Shown here: positions 1 to 9,334 of the stretch, one piece after another | Position numbering within the stretch: position 1 is the stretch's first letter | How the letters are laid out: every line of letters starts with the position of its first letter | Source: Roseiarcus sp963721905 | GTDB taxonomy: Bacteria; Pseudomonadota; Alphaproteobacteria; Rhizobiales; Beijerinckiaceae | Reading direction: 5' to 3' | DNA: 64,000 nucleotides | NCBI GenBank assembly: GCA_963721905.1 | Contig: CAVRMF010000012.1 | Span: forward strand, 186,001-250,000 | Made by a program: the position numbers and the translations under genes | The notes under the pieces: generated by a model | Databases searched by the model: none | What the model saw: the letters and a program-made list of their open reading frames with translations, nothing else | What the model was told of the DNA's origin: nothing

Positions 1-170
1 GCCGCCTTCCGAGCTAACCAATGCGCTGTATGAGAACATGGCTGCTTCCATTCCCAATGGAGCCCCGAACGGCGACCCCGATCGCGGGCCATTGACACCA
101 GTGTTCCCCAAGTGCGCGCCAAGGTAAACCGGCGCCAGGCCGATTGGCCAAGCGAGCTTGGCCCACGGAA

Positions 171-1643
171 TTACAACGGCTTCGGCGCGCCTGCGCCGAC
201 GGCCTTGCGCGCCGCCACTTTCGGGTCATTGCGAATGAGCGCCATCGCTGCGCCCAGCGCCCCGAAAAGCGCGAGCAGGACGAGCACGTCGCCGGCCGCC
301 GCGAGCAGTGCGGCCTCAGGCGCGCCGGTGGTGCGCTCGTGGACGCCGGTCGCCGATTCGAGTCCCCAGGCGAGCACCACAGAGGATGCGGCGATGCCGA
401 CGCCGCCGCCGAAAGCGCGTAAAAGATTGAGCAGTCCGCCCGCAACGCCCGACTTGTCGGCGGGCGCGGCGCTCATCGTCGCATTGTTGTTGGGCGCGAT
501 ATAGAAGCCTAAGCCCACGCCGAACGCGGCGAGCCCGACCATGACGCCGATCAGGCTCTCCGGCGTTCCGTCGAGCAACCTCGTCAGCGCCATCGCCGAG
601 GCGACGCAAAACGCCATGCCGGCGAGCATCAGCAGGCGCGGGCGCTTGTCCGAGAGCGCGCCGCTGAACGGCGCGACGAGCCCGAGCGCGACCGGGACGA
701 TGGTGAGCCGGAAGCCCGCTGCCAACGGCTGATCGTGGTAGCCGCGGACGAGCGCGAACGACATCGCGAAGAACATCCCGTACAGCATCCCATAGGAGAC
801 GAGTACGCCGACGCTTCCGGCCGAGAAGGCGGCGGACCGGAAGAGGCTGAGGTTGATGAGCGGCGCCGGCGCCCGGACCTCGCGCCAGATGAAGCCGCCG
901 AGCAGCAGGGGCGCGGCGACGGCGCAAGCGATGAGCAAAGCTGAGAGCCCCCAGGCCTGGAGTTCCGAGATCGCCAGGAGGAGCGCTGCGAGCGCAGGGA
1001 CCAGCAGGATCGCGCCCGGCAAGTCGAAGCGACGATCGCTGGAGAACGTCGTCGTCCGCGGCACGATCAGCCAGCCGAGGGCCGTGCCGAGGACAGCGAA
1101 GGGGACAGTGACCCAGAAGATCCACCGCCAGCCGAGCGTGCCCAAAAGCACGCCGCCGAGCGCCGGGCCGATGCTCAAGCCCACCGCCTGGGCCGCCGAC
1201 ATGATTCCCAAGGCCTGTCCGCGCCGCGCCGGACCCGCGGCGGCGACCAGGATCACGACGCTGTTGGCCCCAAGCAAGGCGCCGCTCATGCCCTGCAGTA
1301 CGCGGAAGCCGATGAGGGCCGGCAGGCTCGGCGCCAGGCCGCATAACGCCGACCACAGGCCGAACAGTACAAAGCCGGAAAGATACAGCGTCTTGCGCCC
1401 GGCGATCTCGGCCCAACGGGCAAAGACCGGCAGCACGGAAGCAAAGGCCAGCATGTAGCCGAGCGCGACCCAGCTCGCCGCGTCGAGCGGGGCGCCGAAC
1501 GCGTCCTCGAGAGAGGGCAGCGCGAGCTGCACGATGCTGGCGTCGGCCTGGCCGATGAACGTGCCGATGCAGACCGTTCCAACCACGAGCCACGGGTAGT
1601 ACGGGCGGCGCACGAAGACCTGCGCAGGCGCTGGTTCAAACAT
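171..1643 (-). CDS. MFS transporter, DHA2 (14-TM) drug exporter family
   Basis: Inner-membrane proton-driven efflux permease, 490 aa. Some 13-14 hydrophobic segments run the whole length, as in the DHA2 family rather than the 12-helix DHA1. Seen: the early QADASIVQLALP stretch (about residues 32-43) typical of DHA2 helix 1, a motif A-like loop ARWAEIAGRKTL (about 75-86) and a motif C-like GPALGGVLLG in helix 5 (about 158-167), which marks exporters. The ATG start has no strong Shine-Dalgarno sequence. It is transcribed away from the FemAB-like gene; the 180 bp between them must hold both promoters. Substrate cannot be read from the sequence. Confidence 0.85.
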   Translation of the reverse strand: MFEPAPAQVFVRRPYYPWLVVGTVCIGTFIGQADASIVQLALPSLEDAFGAPLDAASWVALGYMLAFASVLPVFARWAEIAGRKTLYLSGFVLFGLWSALCGLAPSLPALIGFRVLQGMSGALLGANSVVILVAAAGPARRGQALGIMSAAQAVGLSIGPALGGVLLGTLGWRWIFWVTVPFAVLGTALGWLIVPRTTTFSSDRRFDLPGAILLVPALAALLLAISELQAWGLSALLIACAVAAPLLLGGFIWREVRAPAPLINLSLFRSAAFSAGSVGVLVSYGMLYGMFFAMSFALVRGYHDQPLAAGFRLTIVPVALGLVAPFSGALSDKRPRLLMLAGMAFCVASAMALTRLLDGTPESLIGVMVGLAAFGVGLGFYIAPNNNATMSAAPADKSGVAGGLLNLLRAFGGGVGIAASSVVLAWGLESATGVHERTTGAPEAALLAAAGDVLVLLALFGALGAAMALIRNDPKVAARKAVGAGAPKPL

Positions 1644-1823
1644 CGAGACGCCTGGTCAACTCGAGGTCCGCAAAGAGAGGGGGCGAAGCGAGCCTAGCGA
1701 TGCCGGCGCTGCCCGGCAACGGTAGGAGAAAGTCTTGCGCGCTCTCCCCTGCCACTTGCCCTGCCCGCTTGCCGGCCGAATGGCCCGCCATGCTATGATG
1801 CGGCGCAGCACCGTTCGGACCGT

Positions 1824-3071
1824 ATGCTTCCCATGGCTTCCTTCACCGCCCGCGTCGTCGCCTCCATCGCCGCCGTCGATTCGGCGGCGTGGGACGCCTG
1901 CGCCAATCCGCGTGGCCTGTCGGAAGCGGAGTCCGGGGGCGAGCGGTACAACCCGTTCATGTCGCACGCTTTCCTCAATTCGCTCGAGGCGTCGGGCTCG
2001 GTCGGCGGGCGGACCGGATGGACGCCGGCGCATGTGCTCGTCGAGGATTCATCGGGGCGCGTCATCGCCGCCGCGGCGTCCTATCTCAAGAGCCACAGCA
2101 TGGGCGAATACGTGTTCGACCATGCCTGGGCCGACGCCTATGAACGCGCCGGCGGGCGCTACTATCCGAAGCTGCAGGTCGCCGCGCCCTTCACCCCGGC
2201 GACCGGGCGGCGCCTCCTGGTCGCGGCGAACGCGCCCGAGGGCGCGCGCGAGGCGCTGATCGCGGGCTTGCGCGAACTGCGCAAGCAGACCCGAGCCTCC
2301 TCGCTGCATGTGACCTTTCCGACCGCCGAGGACGCGCGGCGTCTCGAGCGCGCCGGATTCCTTATCCGCCACGGCGAGCAGTTCCATTTCTTCTGCGACG
2401 GCTTTTCCAGCTTCGACGATTTTCTGACGGCGCTGGCCTCACGCAAGCGCAAATCGATCAGGCGCGAAAGGCGCGATGCGCTGGCCGGCGACGTGACAAT
2501 CGAGTGGCTCACGGGTTCCGCAATCAGGCCAGAGCATTGGAAGGTGTTCTTCGCCTTTTACATGGACACCGGTTCGCGTAAATGGGGCCGGCCCTACCTC
2601 ACCCGGGATTTCTTCGACCGGGTCGGGGCGTCGATGCCCGAGCGCATTCTCCTGGTGATGGCCAAGCGCAACGGGCGCTATATAGCCGGCGCAATCAATT
2701 TCATCGGCGACGACGCGCTCTATGGGCGCAACTGGGGCGCGATCGAGGAGCGGCCCTTCCTCCATTTCGAGGTCTGCTACTATCAGGCGATCGAATTCGC
2801 GCTAGCTCATGGCCTCAAGCGGGTGGAAGCGGGCGCGCAAGGGGAGCACAAGCTCGCGCGCGGCTATCGGCCCGTGGTGACCTATTCGGCCCACGAATTC
2901 GCCGATGCCGGCCTCGCCAGGGCGATCGCCGACTATTTGAGGCGCGAGCGTGAGGCTGTGGCGCGAACGATCGCCCATTACGAGGGTCACGCGCCGTTCA
3001 AGCGGGGCGAAACGGAAAACGCGGAAGCCGTCGAAAATTCCTTTGGAGACTCCTTTGACGCCGATCTATGA
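1824..3071 (+). CDS. GNAT-fold FemAB-like protein (DUF482 family)
   Basis: A 415-aa soluble protein of the FemAB-like DUF482 family, predicted N-acyltransferases with two GNAT-like halves. Seen: N-terminal domain with the family's SHAFLNSLEASG and HAWADAYERAGGRYYPKLQ stretches, a basic RKRKSIRRERR patch near residue 215, and a C-terminal half with the conserved GRNWG, HFEVCYYQAIE and GAQGEHKLARGY segments. Substrate is unknown; relatives are annotated as peptidoglycan biosynthesis or recognition proteins by homology only. A second ATG lies three codons in (1833). The stop overlaps the start region of the HIT gene, so the two are probably co-transcribed. Confidence 0.82.
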   Translation: MLPMASFTARVVASIAAVDSAAWDACANPRGLSEAESGGERYNPFMSHAFLNSLEASGSVGGRTGWTPAHVLVEDSSGRVIAAAASYLKSHSMGEYVFDHAWADAYERAGGRYYPKLQVAAPFTPATGRRLLVAANAPEGAREALIAGLRELRKQTRASSLHVTFPTAEDARRLERAGFLIRHGEQFHFFCDGFSSFDDFLTALASRKRKSIRRERRDALAGDVTIEWLTGSAIRPEHWKVFFAFYMDTGSRKWGRPYLTRDFFDRVGASMPERILLVMAKRNGRYIAGAINFIGDDALYGRNWGAIEERPFLHFEVCYYQAIEFALAHGLKRVEAGAQGEHKLARGYRPVVTYSAHEFADAGLARAIADYLRREREAVARTIAHYEGHAPFKRGETENAEAVENSFGDSFDADL

Positions 3072-3484
3072 CCCGAACAACATTTTCGCCAAAATTCTGC
3101 GCGGCGAGGCGCCCTGCATGAGAAATCTTCGAGGATGAGGTTTCGCTCGCCTTCATGGACGTGATGCCGCGGGCCGAAGGGCACACGCTGGTGATCCCGA
3201 AGGTTCCGGCGCGGAACCTCTTCGACATCGAGCCCGAGGACCTGGCTCGCTTCATGCCGTCGGTGCAGAAGGTCGCCCATGCCGTCAGGGACGGCATGAA
3301 GGCGGAAGGGATTTCGCTTCAGCAGTTCAACGAGGTGGCCGGCGGGCAGCAGGTGTTCCATCTGCATTTCCATGTGCTGCCGCGCTGGACCGGAGTTCCG
3401 CTCCGGCCCCCGGGCGGCCCGTTCCAGAGCGCCGAGGCGCTGCGCCCGCACGCCGAGAAGATCATCGCGGCCTTCGCGCCGTGA
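3055..3484 (+). CDS. HIT family protein (reading frame broken near 3122)
   Basis: Histidine-triad nucleotide hydrolase, about 142 aa once repaired. The N-terminal part (IYDPNNIFAKILRGEAPC) reads from a TTG at 3055, six bases after GGAG and overlapping the FemAB-like stop. The rest (EDEVSLAFMDVMPRAEGH and the catalytic HLHFHVLPRW triad) lies one frame over. Removing one A from GAAATC at 3122-3127 joins both halves as C-M-R-I-F-E-D-E and gives a normal-length HIT protein. The stop overlaps the GTG of the next gene (GTGA). I infer a sequence error rather than a dead gene, because both halves are otherwise perfectly conserved; a real frameshift cannot be excluded. Confidence 0.82.
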
Positions 3485-4173
3485 GCCATCTCCATTACTT
3501 CCCGCTGAGCGGGGGCCTCGCGGCGCTCTTCTTCGCCATCCTCGTGGCGCTCGCGATTCTGATCCAGATCGGGCTCTTGAACCGCGTCTCCTCGGCGCTT
3601 GGTCTCGATCCGTTCGTCGTTGTCTTCATTCTGTTTGCTTCACTGCTGGGCTCCTACGTCAACCTGCCCCTCGTACGGCTGCCGGAAGAACGCGTTGTTT
3701 CGCGCGAGGTGGTGGAGATCATGGGCGTGCCGTTCCTCGCGCCGGTCGCGGTCGACTGGCCCGGCACGATTCTCGCCATCAACGTGGGCGGGGCTGTGAT
3801 CCCCATCATGCTCTCCGTCTATCTGCTCATGCGCTATCGTCTGTGGGGGCCAGGCCTCATCGCGGTTGCGGTCGTCGCCTTCTTGGTCCACCAGATGGCG
3901 ACGCCGGTTCCCGGGGTCGGGATTGCTGTGCCGACCTTCGTGCCGCCGCTGCTCGCGGCGGCCGCGGCGCTGTTGCTGTCGCGCCGCTACGCCGGCCCGC
4001 TCGCCTATATCGGCGGCTGCATCGGCGTCCTCGTCGGGGCGGACCTGCTCAACCTGGGCGCGCTGCAGAGTCTCGGCGCTCCGGTCGCCTCGATCGGCGG
4101 GGCTGGCACATTTGACGGTGTTTTCCTGACCGGCGTCATTGCGGTGCTGCTGGCGAGCCTCGTCACCGGTTAA
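3481..4173 (+). CDS. DUF1614 integral membrane protein
   Basis: A 230-aa polytopic membrane protein with about seven hydrophobic segments, starting at a GTG whose GTGA overlaps the HIT gene stop, so translationally coupled. It matches the DUF1614 family by its segments NLPLVRLPEE, VDWPGTILAINVGG and the glycine-rich GGCIGVLVGADLLNL. The alternating pattern of helix and conserved Asn/Gly residues suggests a transporter-like fold, but no function is established for the family. Confidence 0.78.
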   Translation: MSHLHYFPLSGGLAALFFAILVALAILIQIGLLNRVSSALGLDPFVVVFILFASLLGSYVNLPLVRLPEERVVSREVVEIMGVPFLAPVAVDWPGTILAINVGGAVIPIMLSVYLLMRYRLWGPGLIAVAVVAFLVHQMATPVPGVGIAVPTFVPPLLAAAAALLLSRRYAGPLAYIGGCIGVLVGADLLNLGALQSLGAPVASIGGAGTFDGVFLTGVIAVLLASLVTG

Positions 4174-4383
4174 CGCCTTGCCAAAACAGGCTTCTTCACA
4201 AACAATTGCTTAACCAAGCGCCCATTTTTTGTGTCAATTTTGCCACATCCGATGACCAAGACGATCAAATTTCGGGCGCAGAGGTGGACTCGGCAAGCCC
4301 AGTTACATATAGAGGGGCCATAAATTTCAAACGGGCGACGGCGCGCGGGTGCATGGCGGAGCCGATCTAAACGGAGACTGAAG

Positions 4384-5238
4384 ATGACCAATCGTTGGCT
4401 TATGGGAGCCGCCGCCGCGGCGTTGACCGTTGCGGGCGCCTTCGCCGCTCAGGCCGCTGACCTTCCCACAAAGAAGATGGCGCCGGCGCCGGTGTTCGTG
4501 CCGCCGCCCTTCACCTGGACTGGCTTCTACATCGGCGCGAATGCCGGCGGGATCTTTACCACCGGCAGCCGCGACCTAACGCTCAATGTTCCCGTCGGCT
4601 TCACGTTCCTTCAGGGCAGTCTTCCGAACTCGCTCGGGTCGGGCGCGAGCGGGTTCATCGGCGGCGGTCAGGCCGGCTACAACTGGCAGTCCGGCGCGTT
4701 CGTGTTCGGCCTCGAAACCGACTTCGACGGGACCACCGCGAGCAAGAGCTTCAACGCGATTGGCAATCCGTTCGGGCCCGGCACCATCATTACGACTTCG
4801 GGCGGCAGCATCGTTAGTCTCAGCGGCGACTCTCTGAACGTGAACGCTTCGGCGCGCCTCAGCTGGCTCGGCACGACCCGCGGCCGTATCGGCTTCGTCG
4901 CCACGCCGGACAATCGCCTGATGTTCTATGGGACGGGCGGTATCGCCTATGGCGGCGGAAGCGGTCATCTGAGCATTTTCGACAACACGTCGGGCTTGTT
5001 CTGGCAGGGCCAGCCAAGTTCATCGCGGGTCGGCTGGACGCTCGGCGCGGGCGTTGAGTACGCCATCACCAACAACGTCACGATCAAGGGCGAATATCTG
5101 TACTATAACCTCGGCAGCAGCAATTTCAACGTGGGGGGGAACAGTGCTGTCCTTGCCGACTTCCCGGGCACCTTCGTCAACGCGAAGTACACGTACGACG
5201 GATCGATCTTCCGAGCAGGCGTCAACTACAAGTTCTGA
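4384..5238 (+). CDS. Outer-membrane beta-barrel protein (Omp25/Omp31-like porin family)
   Basis: A 284-aa outer-membrane protein. A Sec signal peptide (residues 1 to about 24, cleaved after AAQA) precedes ADLPTKK, the mature start common in Rhizobiales Omp25/31 proteins. Next come a Pro-rich hinge and the WTGFYIGANAGG first strand. The body alternates Gly/aromatic strands, and the chain ends in YKF with the C-terminal Phe needed for BAM insertion. The upstream 210 bp are AT-richer than the surroundings and presumably hold the promoter; AACGGAGACTGAAG before the ATG contains a GGAG ribosome site. A strong terminator follows, so this is monocistronic. It could serve in envelope stability or as a porin. 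Confidence 0.87.
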   Translation: MTNRWLMGAAAAALTVAGAFAAQAADLPTKKMAPAPVFVPPPFTWTGFYIGANAGGIFTTGSRDLTLNVPVGFTFLQGSLPNSLGSGASGFIGGGQAGYNWQSGAFVFGLETDFDGTTASKSFNAIGNPFGPGTIITTSGGSIVSLSGDSLNVNASARLSWLGTTRGRIGFVATPDNRLMFYGTGGIAYGGGSGHLSIFDNTSGLFWQGQPSSSRVGWTLGAGVEYAITNNVTIKGEYLYYNLGSSNFNVGGNSAVLADFPGTFVNAKYTYDGSIFRAGVNYKF

Positions 5239-5267
5239 GAACTCGATCGGAACCTGAACGAAAAACG

Positions 5268-5297
5268 AAGGGAAGGCGAAAACGCCTTCCCTTTTTT
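5268..5297 (+). terminator. Rho-independent terminator after the OMP gene
   Basis: An 11-bp perfect stem (AAGGGAAGGCG / CGCCTTCCCTT) with an AAAA loop is followed by a T run. It lies 30 bp past the beta-barrel gene stop. Confidence 0.9.
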
Positions 5298-5445
5298 GTT
5301 GCGCGGCGGGACCGGGCGACGGCCTGTGATGGTGCAGTTTTCATAGAAAAGCTGGAGGAAGGCTAAGCGCCTCGCCTCCAGCTTTGCTTTGGCGGCTCTT
5401 TGCGACCAACCCGGCGGCGGGGCCGCGGATCCGGACAAATCGCGT

Positions 5446-7878
5446 CTATGGCGCTTCCGGTTCCGGCTCTGGCGTCTTGCTGTTAGCGGACGGAGTCTCG
5501 GGCTCCAGGCGTTTGCGCGATCGACCGCGGGCTTTGGCCGCAACGATCAGGTCACGCTCCATGCGTGGCTGCGCCGGCCCTTCGGGATAGACGAACCCGA
5601 GCTTCTTCACGCCGGTCTCGTCTGCGGTGACGACCACCTTGACGACGCCGCCGTTCTTCAGCCGTCCAAACAGCACTTCATCGGCAAGCGGCGTCTTAAT
5701 CTGGACCTGGATGACCCGCGCCATCGGCCGAGCGCCCATCGCTTCGTCGTAGCCGTTCTTGACCAGCCAGCCGCGCGCTTCGTCCGTGAGCTCGATCGTG
5801 ACGTTGCGGTCCGAAAGCTGCGCCTCGAGCTGAAGGATGAACTTGTCGACCACCCGGGCGATCACTGATTCGGGCAGACGCGAGAACGCGACGATCGCAT
5901 CGAGCCGGTTGCGGAACTCCGGCGCGAACAGCCGGTCGATCGCCTCGCGGTCGTCCCCCTCGCGCTTGGACTGGTGGAAGCCGAAGGCCGCCTTCGCGAG
6001 ATCGTGAGCGCCCGCATTGGTCGTCATGATCAGGATCACGTTTCGGAAATCGATGGCCTTGCCGGAATGGTCGGTCAGTTTCCCATGGTCCATGATCTGC
6101 AACAGGATGTTGAACAGATCGGGATGCGCCTTCTCGATCTCGTCCAAGAGCAGCACGCAATGCGGATGCTGGTCGATCGCATCGGTCAAGAGTCCGCCCT
6201 GATCGAAGCCGACATAGCCGGGAGGCGCGCCGATCAGGCGCGACACTGTATGGCGCTCCATATACTCCGACATGTCGAATCGGATGAGCTCCAGGCCAAG
6301 GCTCAAAGCAAGCTGGCGCGCGGCTTCCGTTTTGCCGACGCCCGTCGGTCCCGAGAACAGATAGCAGCCGATCGGTTTCTCCGGATCGCGAAGCCCGGCC
6401 CGGGCGAGCTTGATCGCCGAGGCCAACGACGCCACCGCCTCGTCCTGGCCGTAAACGGCCCGCTTCAAGGTCTCTTCGAGATGCGCCAGCACCTCGGTGT
6501 CGTCCTTGGAGACGGACTTCGGCGGGATACGCGCCATGGAGGCGACGGTCGCCTCGATCTCCTTCACCCCGATCGTCTTCTTGCGCTTCGGTTCCGGCAG
6601 AAGCATCTGCGAGGCGCCGGTCTCGTCGATCACGTCGATCGCCTTGTCAGGCAGCTTGCGATCGTGAATGTAGCGCGACGACAGTTCGACCGCCGCTTTC
6701 ACAGCCTCGCCGGTGTAGCGCAGCTTGTGGAACTCCTCGAAATACGGCTTGAGTCCCTTGAGGATTTCGATCGCGTCGGCGACGCTCGGCTCCTTGACGT
6801 CGATCTTTTGGAAGCGGCGGACCAGCGCGCGATCCTTTTCGAAATACTGCCGGTATTCCTTGTAGGTCGTCGAGCCGATGCAGCGCAGCGTCCCTTGAGC
6901 CAAAGCTGGCTTCAACAGGTTTGACGCGTCCATCGCGCCGCCGGACGTGGCGCCGGCGCCGATGACGGTATGAATCTCGTCGATGAAGAGGATCGCGTCC
7001 TTGTGCTGTTCAATCTCTTTCATCACCTGCTTCAGTCGCTCCTCGAAGTCGCCGCGATAGCGGGTGCCGGCAAGAAGAGCGCCCATGTCGAGCGCGAACA
7101 CCGTCGCGCCCTCGAGCACCTCAGGGACGTCGGAATTGACGATCTTGCGAGCGAGGCCTTCCGCGATCGCGGTCTTGCCGACCCCGGGGTCGCCGACCAA
7201 CAGCGGATTGTTTTTCTGGCGACGACACAGAACCTGGATCGTGCGCTGCACCTCCGCCTCGCGACCGATCAGCGGATCGATCCGCCCCTCCCTCGCCTTG
7301 CGGTTGAGGTTGACGCAATAAGCGTCGAGCGCGCCTTCCTTTTTCTTGGAATCGCTGTTGTCTTTCGCATCTTTCGCGTCGCGCGCTTCGTGCTCCTCGT
7401 CGGCGCCGCGCGGCAGACGGGAGGGATCGGAGTGGCCGGGACGCTTGGCGATCCCGTGGCTGATGTAATTCACCGCGTCGTAACGCGTCATGTCCTGCTC
7501 CTGCAGGAAGAACGCGGCATGCGTCTCGCGCTCGGCGAAGATGGCGACAAGCACGTTGGCGCCGGTCACTTCTTCGCGGCCCGAAGACTGAACGTGGAAC
7601 GCGGCGCGCTGGACGACCCGCTGGAATCCGTTGGTCGCCTTCGCTTCCTCCTGGCTCTCGACGATGAGGTTTTCCAGTTCCGTATCGAGGTATTGGATCA
7701 CCGTCTTGCGCAGCGCGTCGAGGTCGACCCCGCAGGCGCGCAAGACCGCCGCCGCATCGACGTCGTCGATCAGAGCAAGCAGCAGGTGCTCCAGCGTCGC
7801 ATATTCGTGGCGGCGCTCGTTCGCCAGCGACAGCGCTTTGCGAAGGGTTTTTTCGAGCGCGCGGGAGAAAATCGGCAT
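5446..7878 (-). CDS. clpA: ATP-dependent Clp protease ATP-binding subunit ClpA
   Basis: AAA+ unfoldase that feeds N-degron and other substrates to ClpP, with ClpS as adaptor; cytoplasmic. About 810 aa from the chosen ATG (MPIFSRALEKTL, the usual ClpA N-terminus); an in-frame start ten codons earlier lacks homology. Seen: the N-domain (1-140), first Walker A GDPGVGKT (about 229-236) with Walker B ILFIDEIH, second Walker A SGPTGVGKT (about 509-517) with Walker B VLLLDEIE, and the C-terminal D2 small domain. Past the usual end there is a 45-residue basic then Pro/Glu-rich tail (SRKRLEPETP...EPEPEAP). It lies eight bases downstream of clpS, in one operon. Confidence 0.96.
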   Translation of the reverse strand: MPIFSRALEKTLRKALSLANERRHEYATLEHLLLALIDDVDAAAVLRACGVDLDALRKTVIQYLDTELENLIVESQEEAKATNGFQRVVQRAAFHVQSSGREEVTGANVLVAIFAERETHAAFFLQEQDMTRYDAVNYISHGIAKRPGHSDPSRLPRGADEEHEARDAKDAKDNSDSKKKEGALDAYCVNLNRKAREGRIDPLIGREAEVQRTIQVLCRRQKNNPLLVGDPGVGKTAIAEGLARKIVNSDVPEVLEGATVFALDMGALLAGTRYRGDFEERLKQVMKEIEQHKDAILFIDEIHTVIGAGATSGGAMDASNLLKPALAQGTLRCIGSTTYKEYRQYFEKDRALVRRFQKIDVKEPSVADAIEILKGLKPYFEEFHKLRYTGEAVKAAVELSSRYIHDRKLPDKAIDVIDETGASQMLLPEPKRKKTIGVKEIEATVASMARIPPKSVSKDDTEVLAHLEETLKRAVYGQDEAVASLASAIKLARAGLRDPEKPIGCYLFSGPTGVGKTEAARQLALSLGLELIRFDMSEYMERHTVSRLIGAPPGYVGFDQGGLLTDAIDQHPHCVLLLDEIEKAHPDLFNILLQIMDHGKLTDHSGKAIDFRNVILIMTTNAGAHDLAKAAFGFHQSKREGDDREAIDRLFAPEFRNRLDAIVAFSRLPESVIARVVDKFILQLEAQLSDRNVTIELTDEARGWLVKNGYDEAMGARPMARVIQVQIKTPLADEVLFGRLKNGGVVKVVVTADETGVKKLGFVYPEGPAQPRMERDLIVAAKARGRSRKRLEPETPSANSKTPEPEPEAP

Positions 7879-7886
7879 TGGGCGCC

Positions 7887-8291
7887 TCACTTCTTTTCCA
7901 TGATGCACTGCAGAGGATGCTGATTCTTACGGGCGTGGTCCATCACCTGGGACACCTTGGTCTCGGCGATTTCATAGGTGTAGACGCCGCACTCCCCCAC
8001 GCCGTTATGATGAACTTGCAGCATGATCTGCGTGGCCTCCTCGGGGTCCTTGTTGAAGAACGCCTGAAGGATCGAGATCACGAACTCCATGGGCGTATAA
8101 TCGTCGTTCAAGAGTAGCACTCGATACATGCTCGGCCGCTTCGTCTGCGCGCGCGTCCGGGTGATGACGGCCGCCCCGCTGCCAGGCGTTTCCCCTCCCC
8201 GTTTCGGCTCCCGCGCGCCTGTCGGGCGGGCCTGCAAAGCCGCGCCCGCAGCGCCGAAGCCCGGATTGAACCACCTCGCAAGACGCGCCAT
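7887..8291 (-). CDS. clpS: ATP-dependent Clp protease adaptor ClpS
   Basis: Adaptor that delivers N-end-rule substrates to ClpA. The core YRVLLLNDDYTPMEFVIS, the HHNGVGECGVYTYEIAETK segment and the end HPLQCIMEKK are classic ClpS1. I chose the ATG at 8291, giving 134 aa with a roughly 55-residue low-complexity N-terminal extension ending TRTRAQTKRPSM; the frame stays open further upstream to 8672 but that part has no family resemblance. There is no internal Met before the core, so the extension is probably real, though its exact start is not certain. First gene of the clpS-clpA operon. Confidence 0.9.
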   Translation of the reverse strand: MARLARWFNPGFGAAGAALQARPTGAREPKRGGETPGSGAAVITRTRAQTKRPSMYRVLLLNDDYTPMEFVISILQAFFNKDPEEATQIMLQVHHNGVGECGVYTYEIAETKVSQVMDHARKNQHPLQCIMEKK

Positions 8292-8600
8292 GCCCGCACG
8301 AAGGCGAACCACAAACGGATTGGAGGCGGTAGACACGGACGACCCCTTGCTTGCCGGTTGCACGCTAGGACCAGACAACATCGCACGCGAACTTGGACAT
8401 AATATAGGCGCTCGACGGGCTCCTCGCGAGAGGAAACCGGATATGCAGAATTGCCAATTTGTCCGCGACGCGCAAGAGGCGCAATGCAGTCTTGAACGGC
8501 GCCCGAATCCCGATGAGACGCCGACGATGAGATCATAACGAAAACGCCGTGCATTTCGATTGTGTTCCGTGCCGCTCTGCATTCGGCGCGCGAAGAGCAA
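8292..8600. other. Intergenic region upstream of clpS
   Basis: No gene is recognised here. It lies between the phasin terminator and clpS and must carry the clpS-clpA promoter. An open minus-strand frame continues through it but shows no homology. Confidence 0.4.
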
Positions 8601-8636
8601 CAAAAAATGCCGGCGGCCCTCAAAGGACGCCGGCAT
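8601..8636 (-). terminator. Rho-independent terminator after the phasin gene
   Basis: On the minus strand a 9-bp stem (ATGCCGGCG / CGCCGGCAT) with a 12-base loop is followed by TTTTTTG. A T run also follows the stem on the plus strand, so it may work both ways. Confidence 0.82.
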
Positions 8637-8687
8637 CAAAATTTTTTTCGTCCTCGGGCCAGACGGCGCCAAAGACGCCGCCGTGAC

Positions 8688-9030
8688 TTACTTCGCCTGA
8701 AGGTTGGCGTAAGCCGCAGTGACCGGCTTGAGCGCGTCAGAGGCGACCTTCGCATAAAGTTCGGAGAACTTGCTGGACTGGGCGACGAAGCCCTCGTAGG
8801 CCTGCTTGGCGTATTCGCTCTGAATCTGGACGGCGGCCTCGACGCTGCGGGCGCCGAGCAGCTTCTCGACCACTGCCGAGCCGGCGGCGAAAGCCTTCTT
8901 CGAATAGTCGGTCGAATTCGGCGGCGATCTCCTGCAGGCCCTTCGTCAACGTCGCCGAAGCGGCGGTGAACGCTTCCATCTGCTGCTTGGAGAAATCCTG
9001 GAATGCTTCGAGACTTGGCGCGGTAGTCAT
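8688..9030 (-). CDS. phaP: Phasin (reading frame broken near 8914)
   Basis: Small amphipathic protein coating polyhydroxybutyrate granules, about 113 aa when repaired. The N-terminal half (MTTAPSLEAFQDFSKQQMEA, then TLTKGLQEIAAE) and the C-terminal half (TDYSKKAFAAGSAVVEKLLG, then QSEYAKQAYEGFVAQ) are textbook phasin_2 family but lie in different frames. Removing one T from GAATTC at 8914-8919 joins them as E-S-T-D-Y-S-K-K. The ATG at 9030 is preceded by AGGG; a TTG two codons upstream is less likely. A probable PhaR operator lies 58 bp upstream and a terminator downstream, so it is monocistronic. I infer a sequencing error. Confidence 0.85.
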
Positions 9031-9087
9031 CTTCAACCCTTGTGTTGGCCGCTACATGGACAGCGGCTAATGTCGATGATCCTAATA

Positions 9088-9100
9088 TGTGCACTGCACA
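9088..9100. promoter_or_regulatory. Candidate PhaR operator upstream of phasin
   Basis: Perfect inverted repeat TGTGCA-C-TGCACA, 58 bp upstream of the phasin ATG. PhaR, the granule-associated repressor of alphaproteobacteria, binds TGC/GCA-rich palindromes upstream of phasin genes. The assignment rests on position and base pattern only. Confidence 0.5.
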
Positions 9101-9319
9101 ATAAAAGTCAAGTGGTTTTTTGCATCGCACCATTTTTCCCCAGAAAACACCATGAGGAAAGCGTGATTAACCACACAGCCAATTGCGTTCTTAACTAACA
9201 TCATATATTTGAATGGGTATTCTAAAGTGACTGTTGAGAGGTATAACGGCGGCGGCCGGGCTAATCCCCGAGGCGCCGGGGCTATGCCCGCCGATTTGCC
9301 TCCATCACATTGCTTTTCG

Positions 9320-9334
9320 TTAACCCGGCCGTAA
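9320..9334 (+). promoter_or_regulatory. Possible CtrA-binding site
   Basis: TTAA-N7-GTAA, one mismatch from the CtrA consensus TTAA-N7-TTAA, 77 bp upstream of a cell-wall carboxypeptidase gene. A single near-match in a 380-bp gap can arise by chance. Confidence 0.25.

Noticed and set aside
1..170. Short open frames before the MFS gene
   Set aside because: They have no recognisable product and no ribosome site; they lie at the window edge downstream of the MFS stop.
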